This document shows positions 26,361 to 36,152 of a stretch of DNA of 42,576 nt, in pieces (position 1 is the first letter of the stretch; each line of letters begins with the position of its first letter). This DNA is from Rhizobiales bacterium 32-66-11 (GTDB lineage: Bacteria > Pseudomonadota > Alphaproteobacteria > Rhizobiales > Xanthobacteraceae). The stretch is taken from contig NCEH01000087.1 in NCBI GenBank assembly GCA_002304505.1, positions 1 to 42,576 of the forward strand, in the 5' to 3' direction. Under the pieces are notes generated by a model. The model was not told the origin of the DNA. It saw nothing but the letters and a program-made list of their open reading frames with translations, and made no database searches. Both the position numbers and the translations under genes were made by a program.

Positions 26361-27767
26361 TCAGAACCGATAATAGAGGAAGGGCGTGCCCATTCCGCCA
26401 CCGATCCACACCACGCTGAACAGCATCAGCAGGGCGATCATCACATAATCGCCGACCGCGAGCAGCGGCTTCATGGCCGGCGACCAGCGGATGCGCGGCC
26501 ACTTCCACAGGCCGATCAGGCCGCCGACGATCAGAGCGGCGATCGACAGCGGATACAGGCCGAAGCCGAACGCCACGCTGTATCCGCCCACGCCATTGAA
26601 GCCGAACAGGCCCTGGAACATGGCGATGGCGCCCTCGAAGGTCTCGGCGCGGAACCAGACCCAGCCGAGAAACACTGCCAGCAGCGTGTAGATATGGGCG
26701 AACGCGGCCGGCATGCGCTTCAAGATCTTGCCGAGCCCGGCCCGCTCGATCACCAGGAAGGCGCCGTGATGGGCGCCCCAGATGACGAAATTCCAGCTCG
26801 CCCCGTGCCACAGGCCGCACAGCAGGAACACCGCCCACAGATTCGCATAAGTGCGCACCACGCCGCGCCGGTTGCCGCCGAGCGTGATGTAGACGTAGTC
26901 CCGCAGCCAGGACGACAGGCTCATGTGCCAGCGGCGCCAGAAATCGGTGATGCTGAGCGAGGCGTAGGGAATGCGGAAGTTGCGCGGCAGGGTGAAGCCC
27001 ACCATCACGCCCAGGCCCACCGCCATGGCGGAATAGCCGCCGAAGTCGAAATAAATCTGGATCGCATAGGCATAGACCCCGGTCCACGCCTCCAGCAGCG
27101 TCGGATTGGAGGTGCCGTCGAACACGGCGTCCACCATGCGCGCGACCTCGTCGGCGATCAGCACCTTCCAGGCGAGGCCGAGCGCGAACAGCCGCGCGCC
27201 GGCGGAGAAGCGGCCCCAGGTGGTGCGCCGGTCCGACAATTGGTGCGCGACCAGCGAATATCGCACGATCGGGCCCGCCACCAATTGCGGGAACATGGTC
27301 ATGTAAAGAATGAATTCCCAAGGGTCGCGATTGGCGCGCACGCGCCCCTTGTAGATATCCGCGATGTAGGAAATCGCGTGAAACGAGTAAAATGAGATGC
27401 CGAGCGGCAAAGAAATATTCGGATTTACGAGATAGATACCAAGCGGATGCAGCAGAAAATCAAGATTTTCGACAAGGAAACCTGTGTATTTGAAAAATCC
27501 CAGCATCAAAACATTGAAAATCACGCCCAGAATGAGGAAGCGCTTGCGCCGCGTGCCCTCGTTTCGATCGACAGCCAAAGCGACATAATAATTCACGGCA
27601 ATCGAAAACAGCAGAATCAGCAGGTGCGGCGTGTATCCGACCGAATAAAAAATCAGCGAGAAGACAACGAAAATAAAATTCTTCGTCTTGATCTGCTTCG
27701 CTGAAAAATACAGCAGCAGGAAGAGCGGAAGAAAATAGAATAGAAACTGAATGGATGCGAAGGTCAT
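26361..27767 (-). CDS. AlgI-like MBOAT family O-acyltransferase
   Basis: 468 residues, about 11 membrane segments. MBOAT/AlgI features are SLPLGISFYSFHAISYIADIY, FPQLVAGPIVRY, QIYFDFGGYSAMAVGLG, DFWRRWHMSLSSWLRDYVYI and the catalytic-histidine block LCGLWHGASWNF (His about 318). It would move acetyl groups across the inner membrane for modification of an extracellular polysaccharide. First gene of the surface-acetylation operon. No alginate or cellulose synthase is in the window, so the acceptor is unknown. The 5' third of the gene (27380-27767) is visibly lower in GC than the remainder. Confidence 0.92.
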   Translation of the reverse strand: MTFASIQFLFYFLPLFLLLYFSAKQIKTKNFIFVVFSLIFYSVGYTPHLLILLFSIAVNYYVALAVDRNEGTRRKRFLILGVIFNVLMLGFFKYTGFLVENLDFLLHPLGIYLVNPNISLPLGISFYSFHAISYIADIYKGRVRANRDPWEFILYMTMFPQLVAGPIVRYSLVAHQLSDRRTTWGRFSAGARLFALGLAWKVLIADEVARMVDAVFDGTSNPTLLEAWTGVYAYAIQIYFDFGGYSAMAVGLGVMVGFTLPRNFRIPYASLSITDFWRRWHMSLSSWLRDYVYITLGGNRRGVVRTYANLWAVFLLCGLWHGASWNFVIWGAHHGAFLVIERAGLGKILKRMPAAFAHIYTLLAVFLGWVWFRAETFEGAIAMFQGLFGFNGVGGYSVAFGFGLYPLSIAALIVGGLIGLWKWPRIRWSPAMKPLLAVGDYVMIALLMLFSVVWIGGGMGTPFLYYRF

Positions 27768-27897
27768 ACGATCGGGGCCAGCGGGTCACGAGAAGGGGTC
27801 CGAAATGGCATCCTTTCGCCCATCAGGCAAGTCTCAATCCTGGTTTGCGCCGCGGCAGGTCTGCACTATCCTGTCAGTTCTCTCGGGAGTGTGACCG

Positions 27898-28686
27898 ATG
27901 CGTATCGCCACCTGGAACGTAAACTCCATCCGCCAGCGGCTGGACCATGCCGTGCGCTGGCTCAGCGAGGCGCAGCCGGACGTGGTGTGCCTGCAGGAAA
28001 TCAAGTGCCAGACCGAGGCCTTTCCCCGCGAGCCGTTCGAGGCGCTCGGCTATAATGTATCGATACACGGGCAGAAGACCTTCAACGGCGTGGCCATGCT
28101 CTCCAAACTGCCGCTCGAGGACGTGACTCACGGGCTCGCCGGCAATGACGAAGATGTCCAGGCCCGCTTCATCGAGGCCGTCATCTCCACCAAGGGCGGC
28201 GCGGTGCGGGTGTGCTGCATCTATCTGCCCAACGGCAATCCGGTCGGCACGGAGAAATATCCCTACAAGCTCAATTTCATGGAGCGCCTGCACGCGTTCG
28301 CCGCCGACCGGCTGGCGCTGGAAGAGCCGCTCTTGCTGTGCGGGGATTTCAATGTGATTCCGGCCGAGGCCGATGCAGCGGACCCTTCCGCCTGGGTCAA
28401 TGACGCCCTGTTCCTGCCGCAGACGCGGGAGGCGTTCCGCGCCCTCACCCATCTCGGGCTGGTGGATGCGGTGCGGGCGACCTCGGACAGCGCCAAGCTC
28501 TACAGCTTCTGGGATTATCAGGCCGGCGCCTTCCAGCGCGACCTCGGCATCCGCATCGACCATCTGCTGCTGTCGCCCCAGGCGGCCGATACGCTGATCG
28601 CGGCTGGCATCGACAAGCATGTGCGGGCCTGGGAAAAGCCGTCCGATCACGTGCCGGTGTGGGTGGACCTCAAGATCGCGGCCTGA
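27898..28686 (+). CDS. xthA: Exodeoxyribonuclease III / AP endonuclease
   Basis: 262 residues, full length. Metal-dependent EEP nuclease with the ordered motifs of the XthA family: ATWNVNSIRQRL, VVCLQEIKCQ (metal Glu), YLPNGNP, LLLCGDFNVIP (Asp/Asn), GIRIDHLLLS and KPSDHVPVWVDL (catalytic Asp-His). It acts in base excision repair at abasic sites. GGGAG lies a few bases before the ATG. Divergent from the MBOAT gene. Confidence 0.93.
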   Translation: MRIATWNVNSIRQRLDHAVRWLSEAQPDVVCLQEIKCQTEAFPREPFEALGYNVSIHGQKTFNGVAMLSKLPLEDVTHGLAGNDEDVQARFIEAVISTKGGAVRVCCIYLPNGNPVGTEKYPYKLNFMERLHAFAADRLALEEPLLLCGDFNVIPAEADAADPSAWVNDALFLPQTREAFRALTHLGLVDAVRATSDSAKLYSFWDYQAGAFQRDLGIRIDHLLLSPQAADTLIAAGIDKHVRAWEKPSDHVPVWVDLKIAA

Positions 28687-28763
28687 TCACGCCGCAGCCT
28701 CGCCGCCGGGGAGTGGTCCGCGGGCAAAACCGCCCTGCCCGCCCCGCACGCGGTGCCGCGCGT

Positions 28764-29699
28764 TCAGCGCTGCGCGGTCTTCAGCCATTGCTCGAGATAT
28801 TGCAGCGCCTGCGCGCGCTCTTCGGGCGTCGCCTCGGCGAAGGCGTCCTCATAAAGGTCGACCACCCATTTGTCCTGCGGGGCGGCGGCCCCGTCGCGGG
28901 CGAGGGTGAGCCACATCAGCCCGCGGGCGCCCTGCCGGCTGATGCCATCGTCGCCCCGGAACAGCATGTTGCCGAGCAGCGCCTGGGCCTCATACTGCCC
29001 CTTCTGGGACGACAGGATCAGCCAGCGCGCCGCCTGGCGCGGATCGCGCGGGGCGCCGATGCCGTCCAGATACATCTTCCCGAGCCGGTACTGGGCCTCC
29101 GAATCCCCGAAATAGGATGCGGCGTAGGAATACATGTCGCGGGCGCGCCCCGCGTCCCGCCGCACCGAGGAATTGGGAATGCCCTGGAGATAATAGCTGC
29201 CGAGCGCGACGAACGCGCTCGCCACAAACCGCGCCTGGGCGGTGCCGGGATAATCCTCGGCATGGCTGTTGGCGACCCGGCTGAAATATTCGAACGCCTT
29301 GATGTCGTCGCGCTTCACGCCGTCGCCGTCGGCATACATGCGGCCGAGCTTCCATTGGGCGGCGGGGTGCCCCTGTTCGGCGGCATAGCGCAGGGCATCC
29401 ACGCCCTTGGCGGTCTGGCCGAGCCGCAGCGCCTGCGCGCCGGAGCGGAACGCCTCGTCCACCGGCCGCACGCCGGGGGTCACCGGCACATTGGCCGGCG
29501 GCGTCAATTGCTCGGGCACGGTGTGGTCGGACTGGGCATTGCCGTCGAACGCGAGCGCGGGGCTCGCCAGCACGCCGCACAAAAGCAGCGCCGCCGCGAA
29601 CGTCTCCCGATAGGGACGTTTCGTCGGCCGCAGTGCGCAGGCCCAGCGCCCGACACGGGGCGCGCGACGCTTCAGCAGGGACTGGCTCTTGCTAACCAT
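28764..29699 (-). CDS. ExoR-like periplasmic Sel1-repeat protein
   Basis: About 311 residues from ATG 29699; the longer frame upstream lacks protein-like character. A signal peptide (FAAALLLCGVLASPALAFDG) follows a basic N-terminus. Sel1 repeats then run in order: ALRYAAEQGHPAAQWKLGRM, YADGDGVKRDDIKAFEYFS, ARDMYSYAASYFGDSEAQYR and ARWLILSSQKGQYEAQALLG. Length, order and the ADGDGVKRDD repeat resemble rhizobial ExoR, the periplasmic repressor that binds the ExoS sensor and restrains exopolysaccharide production. No exoS/chvI pair is in the window; other Sel1 proteins remain possible. Confidence 0.7.
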   Translation of the reverse strand: MVSKSQSLLKRRAPRVGRWACALRPTKRPYRETFAAALLLCGVLASPALAFDGNAQSDHTVPEQLTPPANVPVTPGVRPVDEAFRSGAQALRLGQTAKGVDALRYAAEQGHPAAQWKLGRMYADGDGVKRDDIKAFEYFSRVANSHAEDYPGTAQARFVASAFVALGSYYLQGIPNSSVRRDAGRARDMYSYAASYFGDSEAQYRLGKMYLDGIGAPRDPRQAARWLILSSQKGQYEAQALLGNMLFRGDDGISRQGARGLMWLTLARDGAAAPQDKWVVDLYEDAFAEATPEERAQALQYLEQWLKTAQR

Positions 29700-30025
29700 G
29701 ATTGAGGAAATTTGCCATGACGGCGGGGCGAGATCGGGGCCGCGCCAAGGCCAAGCCGAGGATTCTCCTGGGCGTCCCTGTGCTTTTGCCGCAATCAATA
29801 GACCGCAACCGGCCTTATGCCCTGTCATCCGGGATCACCCTCGACGTGGCGGCCGGAAAGACTTTCCGAGCAACTGAACGCGCCACGTGCAGAGCTTCGA
29901 TTACACGCGGTTTTGTGGCGGCTTCGCGGCGCCAGTCGCCGCAGGCCGGGTGCGTGGCTGGAATGCTTCCAGGTGTTGCGCGCCTGTCACAGTTTTCGGC
30001 CCGGACAAACCGGGCCGAAATCACG
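29700..30025. other. Gene-free stretch upstream of the ExoR-like gene, with a hairpin
   Basis: I see no gene here. At 29994-30020 there is an 11-bp perfect stem, TTTCGGCCCGG / CCGGGCCGAAA, with a 5-nt loop, just past the valS stop on the minus strand. It has no T-tract after it but is well placed as a valS terminator or transcript end. The remaining sequence must contain the promoter of the ExoR-like gene. Confidence 0.5.
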
Positions 30026-32735
30026 TCACGCGGTGCGGGACAATTGCGCGATGGCGGAGAGAACCTTCTCCTTGCGCGCGAGATATTCCTCGCGCTTCTC
30101 GCGCTCGGCCTCGACCACCTCCTCGGGCGCCCGGGCGACGAACGAAGCATTGGAAAGCTTGCCGTCGATGCGCGCGACTTCCTGGTCGAGCTTGCCGTCT
30201 TCCTTGCGCAGGCGGGTCAGTTCCTCGGCGAGATCGACGATGCCGGCGAGCGGCAGCGCCGCCACTTCCCCGCGCACCACCATCTGCACGGACTCGCCCG
30301 GCATGGCATCGGCCAGCGTGATGTCGGAGAGCCGCGCCAGCCGGCGGATGGCATCGTCCCACACCTTCGCGCGCAATTGGGTGGCGGCGGAGGCTTCCAC
30401 CAGCACCAGCGGCACCTGGGCGCCGGCGGGCACGTTCATTTCGGCGCGCACGGAGCGCACTTCGGTGATGAGATCCACCGCCCAGCCCACCTCGGCCTCC
30501 GCATCGGGCGCTTCCAGGCCGGAGAGGTCGGGCCAGGGGGCAAGGGCGAGCAGCCCTTCGCGCGCCGGGCCCTGCTCGCCGGTGCGGGCCCACAATTCCT
30601 CGGTCAGGAACGGCATGAAGGGATGCAGCAGCTTCAGCGCCACGTCGAGCACGAACGCCGTGGTGGCGCGCGTCTCGCTCTTGCCCGCCCCGTCAGGGCC
30701 GGAGAGCACGGGCTTGGCCAGTTCCAGGTGCCAGTCGCAGAACACGTTCCAGATGAAGCGATAGACCGCGCCGGCGGCATCGTTGAAGCGATAGGCGGTA
30801 AGCGCGGTCTCAAGCTCGGCGGTCGCGCGGGCGGCTTCGCCCATGATCCAGCGGTTGAGCGTGCCGTCCACCTTCCCGGGATCGAATCCTTCCACCCGCT
30901 CGCAGCCGTTCATCTGGGCGAAGCGCACCGCGTTCCAGAGCTTGGTCGCGAAATTGCGATAGCCCTCGACGCGCGAGGTGGCGAGCTTGATGTCGCGCCC
31001 CTGGGCGGCCATGGCGGCGAGCGTGAAGCGCAGGGCATCGGCGCCATACTGGTCGATGAGGTCCAGCGGGTCGATCACATTGCCCTTGGACTTCGACATC
31101 TTCGCCCCCTTCTCGTCGCGGACGAGGGCGTGGATATAGATGTCCTTGAACGGCACATCGGGCATGAAGTGCAGGCCCATCATCATCATCCGGGCGACCC
31201 AGAAGAAGATGATGTCGAAGCCGGTCACCAGAACCGAGGTCGGGTAGAATTTGGCGAGTTCCGGCGTCTCGTCCGGCCAGCCCATGGTGGAGAAGGGCCA
31301 GAGCGCGGAGGAGAACCAGGTGTCGAGCACGTCCTCGTCGCGGGTGAGGAAGGCGGCGCGCTTCTCCGCGTCGTCGATCAGCGCCTGCGCCTCGTCGCCG
31401 GTGAGGTTTTCGGCGGCCACATTCTTGGCCAGCGCGGCCTCGAACGCCTGGTCTTCATCCAGTTCGACGAACACATTGCCGAACGGGTCGTACCAGGCCG
31501 GGATCTGATGGCCCCACCAGAGCTGGCGCGAGACGCACCAGGGCTGGATGTTCTCCAGCCATTCGAAATAGGTCTTTTCCCAATTCTTGGGCACGAAGCC
31601 GGTGCGCCCCTCGCGCACGGCGGCGAGCGCCGGCTGGGCCAGCGTCTTGGCGTCCACATACCATTGGTCGGTCAGCCAGGGCTCGATCACCACGCCCGAG
31701 CGGTCGCCGTGCGGCACCACATGGGGGTGCGGCTCGATCTTCTCCAGCAACTCCAGATTGGTCAGCAGCTCGACGATCTGCTTGCGCGCGACGAAGCGAT
31801 CGGTGCCGTTCAGCAGGGTCAGCACGCCGCCGAAATCGGGGTCGTCCACATAGGCCTCGCGGCGGGCGGCGAAATCATCCTGGATGCCCGACACGTCGAT
31901 GCGCGCCTCGGCGTCGAGGATGTTGATCATCGGCAGGTGATGCCGGCGCCCCACCTCGAAATCGTTGAAATCGTGCGCCGGGGTGATCTTCACCGCGCCC
32001 GAGCCCTTAGGATCGGAATATTCATCCGCCACGATGGGAATGCGCCGGCCCACCAGCGGCAGGATGACGAACTTGCCCACCAGATCGGCATAGCGCTCAT
32101 CTTCCGGATGCACTGCGACTGCCGTGTCGCCCAGCATGGTTTCCGGACGCGTGGTGGCGACCACGATGAAGCGGCCGTCCTCGCCCTCCACCGGGTAGCG
32201 CAGATGCCAGAGATTGCCCTTGGTCTCGACCGGCTGGACTTCGAGGTCGGAGATCGCGGTGACGAGCTTGGGGTCCCAATTGACGAGCCGCTTGTCCTTA
32301 TAGATCAGGCCCGCGCGATGCAGCTCCACGAACACCTTCAGCACGGCGCGGGAGAGCCCCTCGTCCATGGTGAAGCGCTCGCGCGACCAGTCGCAGGAGG
32401 CGCCGAGGCGCTTCAGCTGGTTGACGATGGTGCCGCCGGATTCTTCCTTCCAGGCCCACCACCATCTGGGTGGCGATGCCGGCATGGTCGGTGCCCGGCT
32501 GCCAGAGTACATCCTTGCCGCGCATGCGCTCATAGCGCGCCAGCACGTCCTGGAGCGTATTGTTGAGCGCATGGCCCATGTGCAGCGAGCCGGTGACGTT
32601 CGGCGGGGGAATGACGATCGAAAAGCCGGGCGCATCCTTGCGCTCGGGCCGCCCGCACCGGAACGCCTGCGCCTCTTCCCAGGCGGCGGAGATGCGTGCT
32701 TCCACGGCGGCGGGATCGAACACTTTTTCCAGCAT
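30026..32735 (-). pseudogene. valS: Valyl-tRNA synthetase, broken by a deletion/frameshift near residue 92
   Basis: The N-terminal part starts at ATG 32735 ([16 protein letters not shown]) and carries the HIGH-type motif ([20 protein letters not shown]) and [11 protein letters not shown]. The frame then becomes nonsense and stops at 32298. The rest of the protein continues in another frame from [18 protein letters not shown] to the end at 30026, including the editing domain, KMSKSKGN, the anticodon-binding domain and a C-terminal coiled coil (LTRLRKEDGKLDQEVAR). About 24 residues expected between MVV and WAWKEE (ERQLMERQ...GREKF...) are missing, with a frame change, at about 32455-32466. As sequenced it cannot give full-length ValRS. 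It lies downstream of popZ. Confidence 0.85.
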
Positions 32736-32861
32736 GCGCAAAGCTCCACGGGCGCGCCGCGCCCGGCATCGTGATCTTGAGACGTGCGCCTTAAAGCCGT
32801 ACGGCGGCCCCGCCGTCAACGGGGCCGCCGCACAAGGGGCAATTAGGGGCTTGCGAAAGGG

Positions 32862-33791
32862 TCAGCGCGCGGTGCGCGACACCCGCTCGATTTCCGCGCG
32901 GACCAGCCGCTCGACGATGTCGGGAAGATGGGCGTCCAGCCATTCCTTGAGCATCGGCCGGAGGATCTCCTTCACAAGGTCCTCGACCGTGCGTTCATGG
33001 GCCGGCAGCACCATGTCGCCCAGCGATTCGAACGCGGCGGCCACCACCGCATCGACGGACGGCGACAGAAGGTCCTTGCGGCGCGGGGCATCGCCGAACG
33101 GGCGGGCCGCCGATTCCGAAGCGCGCGGCGCGGCCGGGCGGGTTGCGCTGTCGCCACGGGGGGCGGCGGGCTGCGCCGGCTGGGCGTGAGGCGCGCGAAC
33201 GGGGGCGCCGCCTGAAGCGGGATAATCGGCCATGTCCTCATCCTCGCGATACGGTGTGGCGGCCCCGGCGCCCATCTCGTCCCATCCGCCGGCGGGATCC
33301 TCATAGCGATCGAGGCCGCGCGAAAAAGGATCGTCGAACGGGTCGGCATCCAGGGCATGGCGCGCCGCGCTCTCGCGCGCGGCAGCGTCCCGCGGCGGCT
33401 GGGGACGGGCCACCACCGGACGCGCATCCTCCGCGCCATAGGCGTTCTGGCGGGGAAGCTCCTGGCGGGGAGCTTCCTGCCGAACGGGCTCTTGCTGGAA
33501 CGTCTCCTGGCGGAACGTCTCCTGGCGGGAAGGCTCCTGTCGGGAAGGCTCCTGGCGCGCGGACTCCTGCCGAGCGGCCTCGGGGCGGGGCGTTTCCGCG
33601 CGACGGGGCGGCTCCGGACGGGCGGAGGGCGCGAAGCGGGTGTCGTCCCCCAGCCCGCGACGGGGCGGGATATCCTTCGCGGGCGGTGCGGCCTCGCGCC
33701 GGGTGGGGGAATCGTCGTCCGAGATGATCCGGCGGATGGAGGCCAGGATCTCGTCCATGGAGGGTTCTTGCGGCTTCGGGTTTGCGGACAT
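32862..33791 (-). CDS. popZ: PopZ-like polar organising protein (DUF2497)
   Basis: About 309 residues from ATG 33791; the N-terminal signature EPSMDEILASIRRIISDDD starts shortly after. A long disordered proline/acid-rich middle contains about nine RQE(P/S/T)x-type repeats (about 33440-33590). The conserved C-terminal assembly region is SPSVDAVVAAAFESL, then VEDLVKEILRPMLKEWLDAHLPDIVERLVRAEIERV. PopZ self-assembles at cell poles and anchors chromosome origins in Alphaproteobacteria. The order pcm, tolC, popZ, valS is one I associate with Hyphomicrobiales. Confidence 0.85.
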   Translation of the reverse strand: MSANPKPQEPSMDEILASIRRIISDDDSPTRREAAPPAKDIPPRRGLGDDTRFAPSARPEPPRRAETPRPEAARQESARQEPSRQEPSRQETFRQETFQQEPVRQEAPRQELPRQNAYGAEDARPVVARPQPPRDAAARESAARHALDADPFDDPFSRGLDRYEDPAGGWDEMGAGAATPYREDEDMADYPASGGAPVRAPHAQPAQPAAPRGDSATRPAAPRASESAARPFGDAPRRKDLLSPSVDAVVAAAFESLGDMVLPAHERTVEDLVKEILRPMLKEWLDAHLPDIVERLVRAEIERVSRTAR

Positions 33792-33925
33792 GTCTCGACC
33801 TCGGCCGAAGACGTCCTTCAAACCGCGCGCAACGCTACGATTGATCAGGGACGCCAGAATCGCACCTATCTTTCAGCATGGCATCACGACGCGCCCCGGC
33901 GATCAAGCCCGCTGGCGCATCCGGC

Positions 33926-35320
33926 TCATTTTCCGTCCGGTGTGCGCAGCCCGAACCAGCTGTCACGCACCTGCTGATAGTGCACCTTCGGGTCGTAGAC
34001 CGGAACCTTCAGCCCCATGGACACGGCGTCCAGCTTGCCGATCACCGAGACCAGCGAATAGGCCGCCACCACCCGGTCGCGCTGGGCGATCACCAGGGCC
34101 GACTTGGAATTGGTCAGGTCGGTCTGCGCGTTCAGCACGTCGGTGGTGGTGCGCTGGCCGACGCGCCATTCCTCGCGAACGCCTTCGAGGGCGAGCGTAT
34201 TGGCAGCGACCTGGGACTGCGCCGCTTCGATCTGCGCCTTGGCGGCTTCGAGCGCGCCCCAATATTGAACGCCCTGGGTGCGCACCGCGTCGCGGTTCAC
34301 ATCCACCTCGATGCGGGCCTGGGAGAGATATTCCTTGGCCTGGCGGATGGCGGAATATTCCGAGCCGCCCTGATAGATCGGAACCGACAGGTTGAGCGTC
34401 ACCGCCGCGCCGAAGGCCGAATCCACGGCCTGGCTCTGGTCGTAGGATTGCAGCACCTGGCCCTGCACGTTCAGGTTCGGCGCAAGGCCGCCTTCCGCCA
34501 TGCGGACCTTGAAGTTCGCGGCATCCACGGCGAATTGCGAGGCCAGGATCGCGGGATTCCGCGCCAGGCCGGCGCCGATGACCCCGTCCAGCTTGGCCGG
34601 CAGGCGGCGTTCCACGGCGGTGGAGGGCGGCACCAGCTTGCCCGGCTCAACGCCGATCACCTGATGATAGACCGCGCGATAGGAGGAGAGGTTCGCGATC
34701 GCCTGCGCCACCTGATATTGCGCGCTGGCAACGCGCGCCTCGGCCTGCGCCACGTCGGTGCGGGTCACTTCGCCCACGTTGAAGCGGTCGCGGGTGGCGC
34801 GCAGTTCCTGGTTCAGGGCCGCGAGATTCTGTTGCTGCAATTCCAGAAGCGCGATGCCCTGGATCACGTCCATGAACGCGGTCACGCCGTTCAGCAATAC
34901 GCTCTGCTCGGTGTTGCGCAGCAATTCGCGCTGGCCCTTCACCTGCGATTCGGCGTTGCGGGTCGTGTTGGCGGTGAGAAAGCCGTTGAAGATCGTCTGG
35001 GTGACGGTGAGGTTGGCGGAGCGGGGCACGAGGGTGCCCGTGGTGCTCAGGCCGGCTGACTTGGAGCGGGCATATTCGCTCCCGGCACTCACGCCGGCCG
35101 TGATGTTGGGCCGGTAGCCGGACAAGGCCTGCGGCACGTTTTCGTCGATGGCCCGCGTCCCCGCACGCTGCGAATTCAAGGTCGGGTTGTTGATATAAGC
35201 GGCAGCCAGAGCGGCTTCGAGTGTCTGGGCAGACGCACTGCCGGACCATGCCGTCGCGCCAAGGGCGGAAGCAGCGGCCAGCACAATGATGCGTCGGCGA
35301 ACATGTGTCGCAAGCGACAT
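33926..35320 (-). CDS. tolC: TolC-family outer-membrane efflux protein
   Basis: 464 residues from ATG 35320, preceded by GGGGAG; the longer frame upstream is not coding-like. The signal peptide (MSLATHVRRRIIVLAAASAL) is cleaved near SASAQT. The OEP repeats follow: TLEAALAAAYINNPTLNSQR, NLTVTQTIFNGF, FNVGEVTRTDVAQAEARVA, and in the second half NLSVPIYQGGSEYSAIRQA and WRVGQRTTTDVLNAQTDLTNS. It forms the trimeric outer-membrane duct for type I secretion and RND/ABC efflux. It lies between pcm and popZ on the same strand. Confidence 0.92.
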   Translation of the reverse strand: MSLATHVRRRIIVLAAASALGATAWSGSASAQTLEAALAAAYINNPTLNSQRAGTRAIDENVPQALSGYRPNITAGVSAGSEYARSKSAGLSTTGTLVPRSANLTVTQTIFNGFLTANTTRNAESQVKGQRELLRNTEQSVLLNGVTAFMDVIQGIALLELQQQNLAALNQELRATRDRFNVGEVTRTDVAQAEARVASAQYQVAQAIANLSSYRAVYHQVIGVEPGKLVPPSTAVERRLPAKLDGVIGAGLARNPAILASQFAVDAANFKVRMAEGGLAPNLNVQGQVLQSYDQSQAVDSAFGAAVTLNLSVPIYQGGSEYSAIRQAKEYLSQARIEVDVNRDAVRTQGVQYWGALEAAKAQIEAAQSQVAANTLALEGVREEWRVGQRTTTDVLNAQTDLTNSKSALVIAQRDRVVAAYSLVSVIGKLDAVSMGLKVPVYDPKVHYQQVRDSWFGLRTPDGK

Positions 35321-35480
35321 GAATATCTCCCCGACCGACGCGAGGCCGCACGACAAAGAGTGCGGCGCCTGACGCGCGGAACTTAATCTGACCTTAACTG
35401 CCTGTCCGGTCGGAGGGAACCGACCGGTTCGATCCCTCTGCGCTTTTCCATGCAACCGCGGCAGATGCGCCACAGGTGGA

Positions 35481-36152
35481 TCAGAAAGTGAAGCGCGGCG
35501 GGGCTTCGAAGCCGGCCAGCAGGGGCACGGCGGCGTTGAAGACGACGCGCTCGCTCATGGCGCCGTTCACCTTGGTGAACACGGCCGCGCGGCCGGCGCC
35601 GCCACGACCCACCACGGTCACGAGTCGCCCCCCCTCCTTGAGCTGGGCAAACAGCGCCTCCGGCACGACCTCGACCGATCCGTTGATGAAGATCACGTCG
35701 TAAGGGGCCTCGGGCGCCCAGCCGGCGGTCAGCGGGCCCTGAAAGGCGGCGACATTGGCCACCGAGAGATCGGCGAGGATCGCGGTCGATTCGGCGATCA
35801 ACTCGGCATCGTCGTCGAGCGCGACCACCTGCCCTGCCAGCCGCCCGAGGATCGCGGCCGAATATCCGGTGCCGACAGCGATATCGAGCACCAAGTCGTC
35901 CGGCTGCACATCGGCGAGCTGGAGCAGCTTGGCCAGGACCATCGGCTCCACCAGATAGCGCGCGGGCGAACCGGCGCGGGCGGGGCGGATGACCAAATCG
36001 TCGTCGATATAGGCGAGGGACTTCAGATCCGAGGGCACGAAGCGTTCACGCGGGATCTCCAGCATTGCGCTGACGATCCGCGGATCGGTCACATCATTGG
36101 CGCGGACCTGGCCGTCCACCATGCCGCGACGCAATTCGGCGAAATCGATCAT
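35481..36152 (-). CDS. pcm: Protein-L-isoaspartate O-methyltransferase family protein
   Basis: 223 residues. A Rossmann-type SAM methyltransferase: MVDGQVRANDVTDPRIVSAM and IPRERFVP near the start, LDIAVGTGYSAAILGRLAG (SAM motif I), VVALDDDAELI (motif II), YDVIFINGSVEVVP (motif IV) and LKEGGRLVTVVG. The loop before motif I (PARYLVEPMVLAKLLQL) differs from classic Pcm, as is usual for the alphaproteobacterial branch next to tolC, so isoaspartate repair activity is not certain. Confidence 0.85.
   Translation of the reverse strand: MIDFAELRRGMVDGQVRANDVTDPRIVSAMLEIPRERFVPSDLKSLAYIDDDLVIRPARAGSPARYLVEPMVLAKLLQLADVQPDDLVLDIAVGTGYSAAILGRLAGQVVALDDDAELIAESTAILADLSVANVAAFQGPLTAGWAPEAPYDVIFINGSVEVVPEALFAQLKEGGRLVTVVGRGGAGRAAVFTKVNGAMSERVVFNAAVPLLAGFEAPPRFTF

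Noticed and set aside
29702..32566. 954-codon open frame antisense to valS
   Set aside because: High-GC shadow frame: the composition is His/Gly/Ala/Arg rich and the minus strand encodes obvious valyl-tRNA synthetase.
33440..33590. Short repeats in popZ as a CRISPR array
   Set aside because: They are in frame, encode RQE-type peptides and have no unique spacers.
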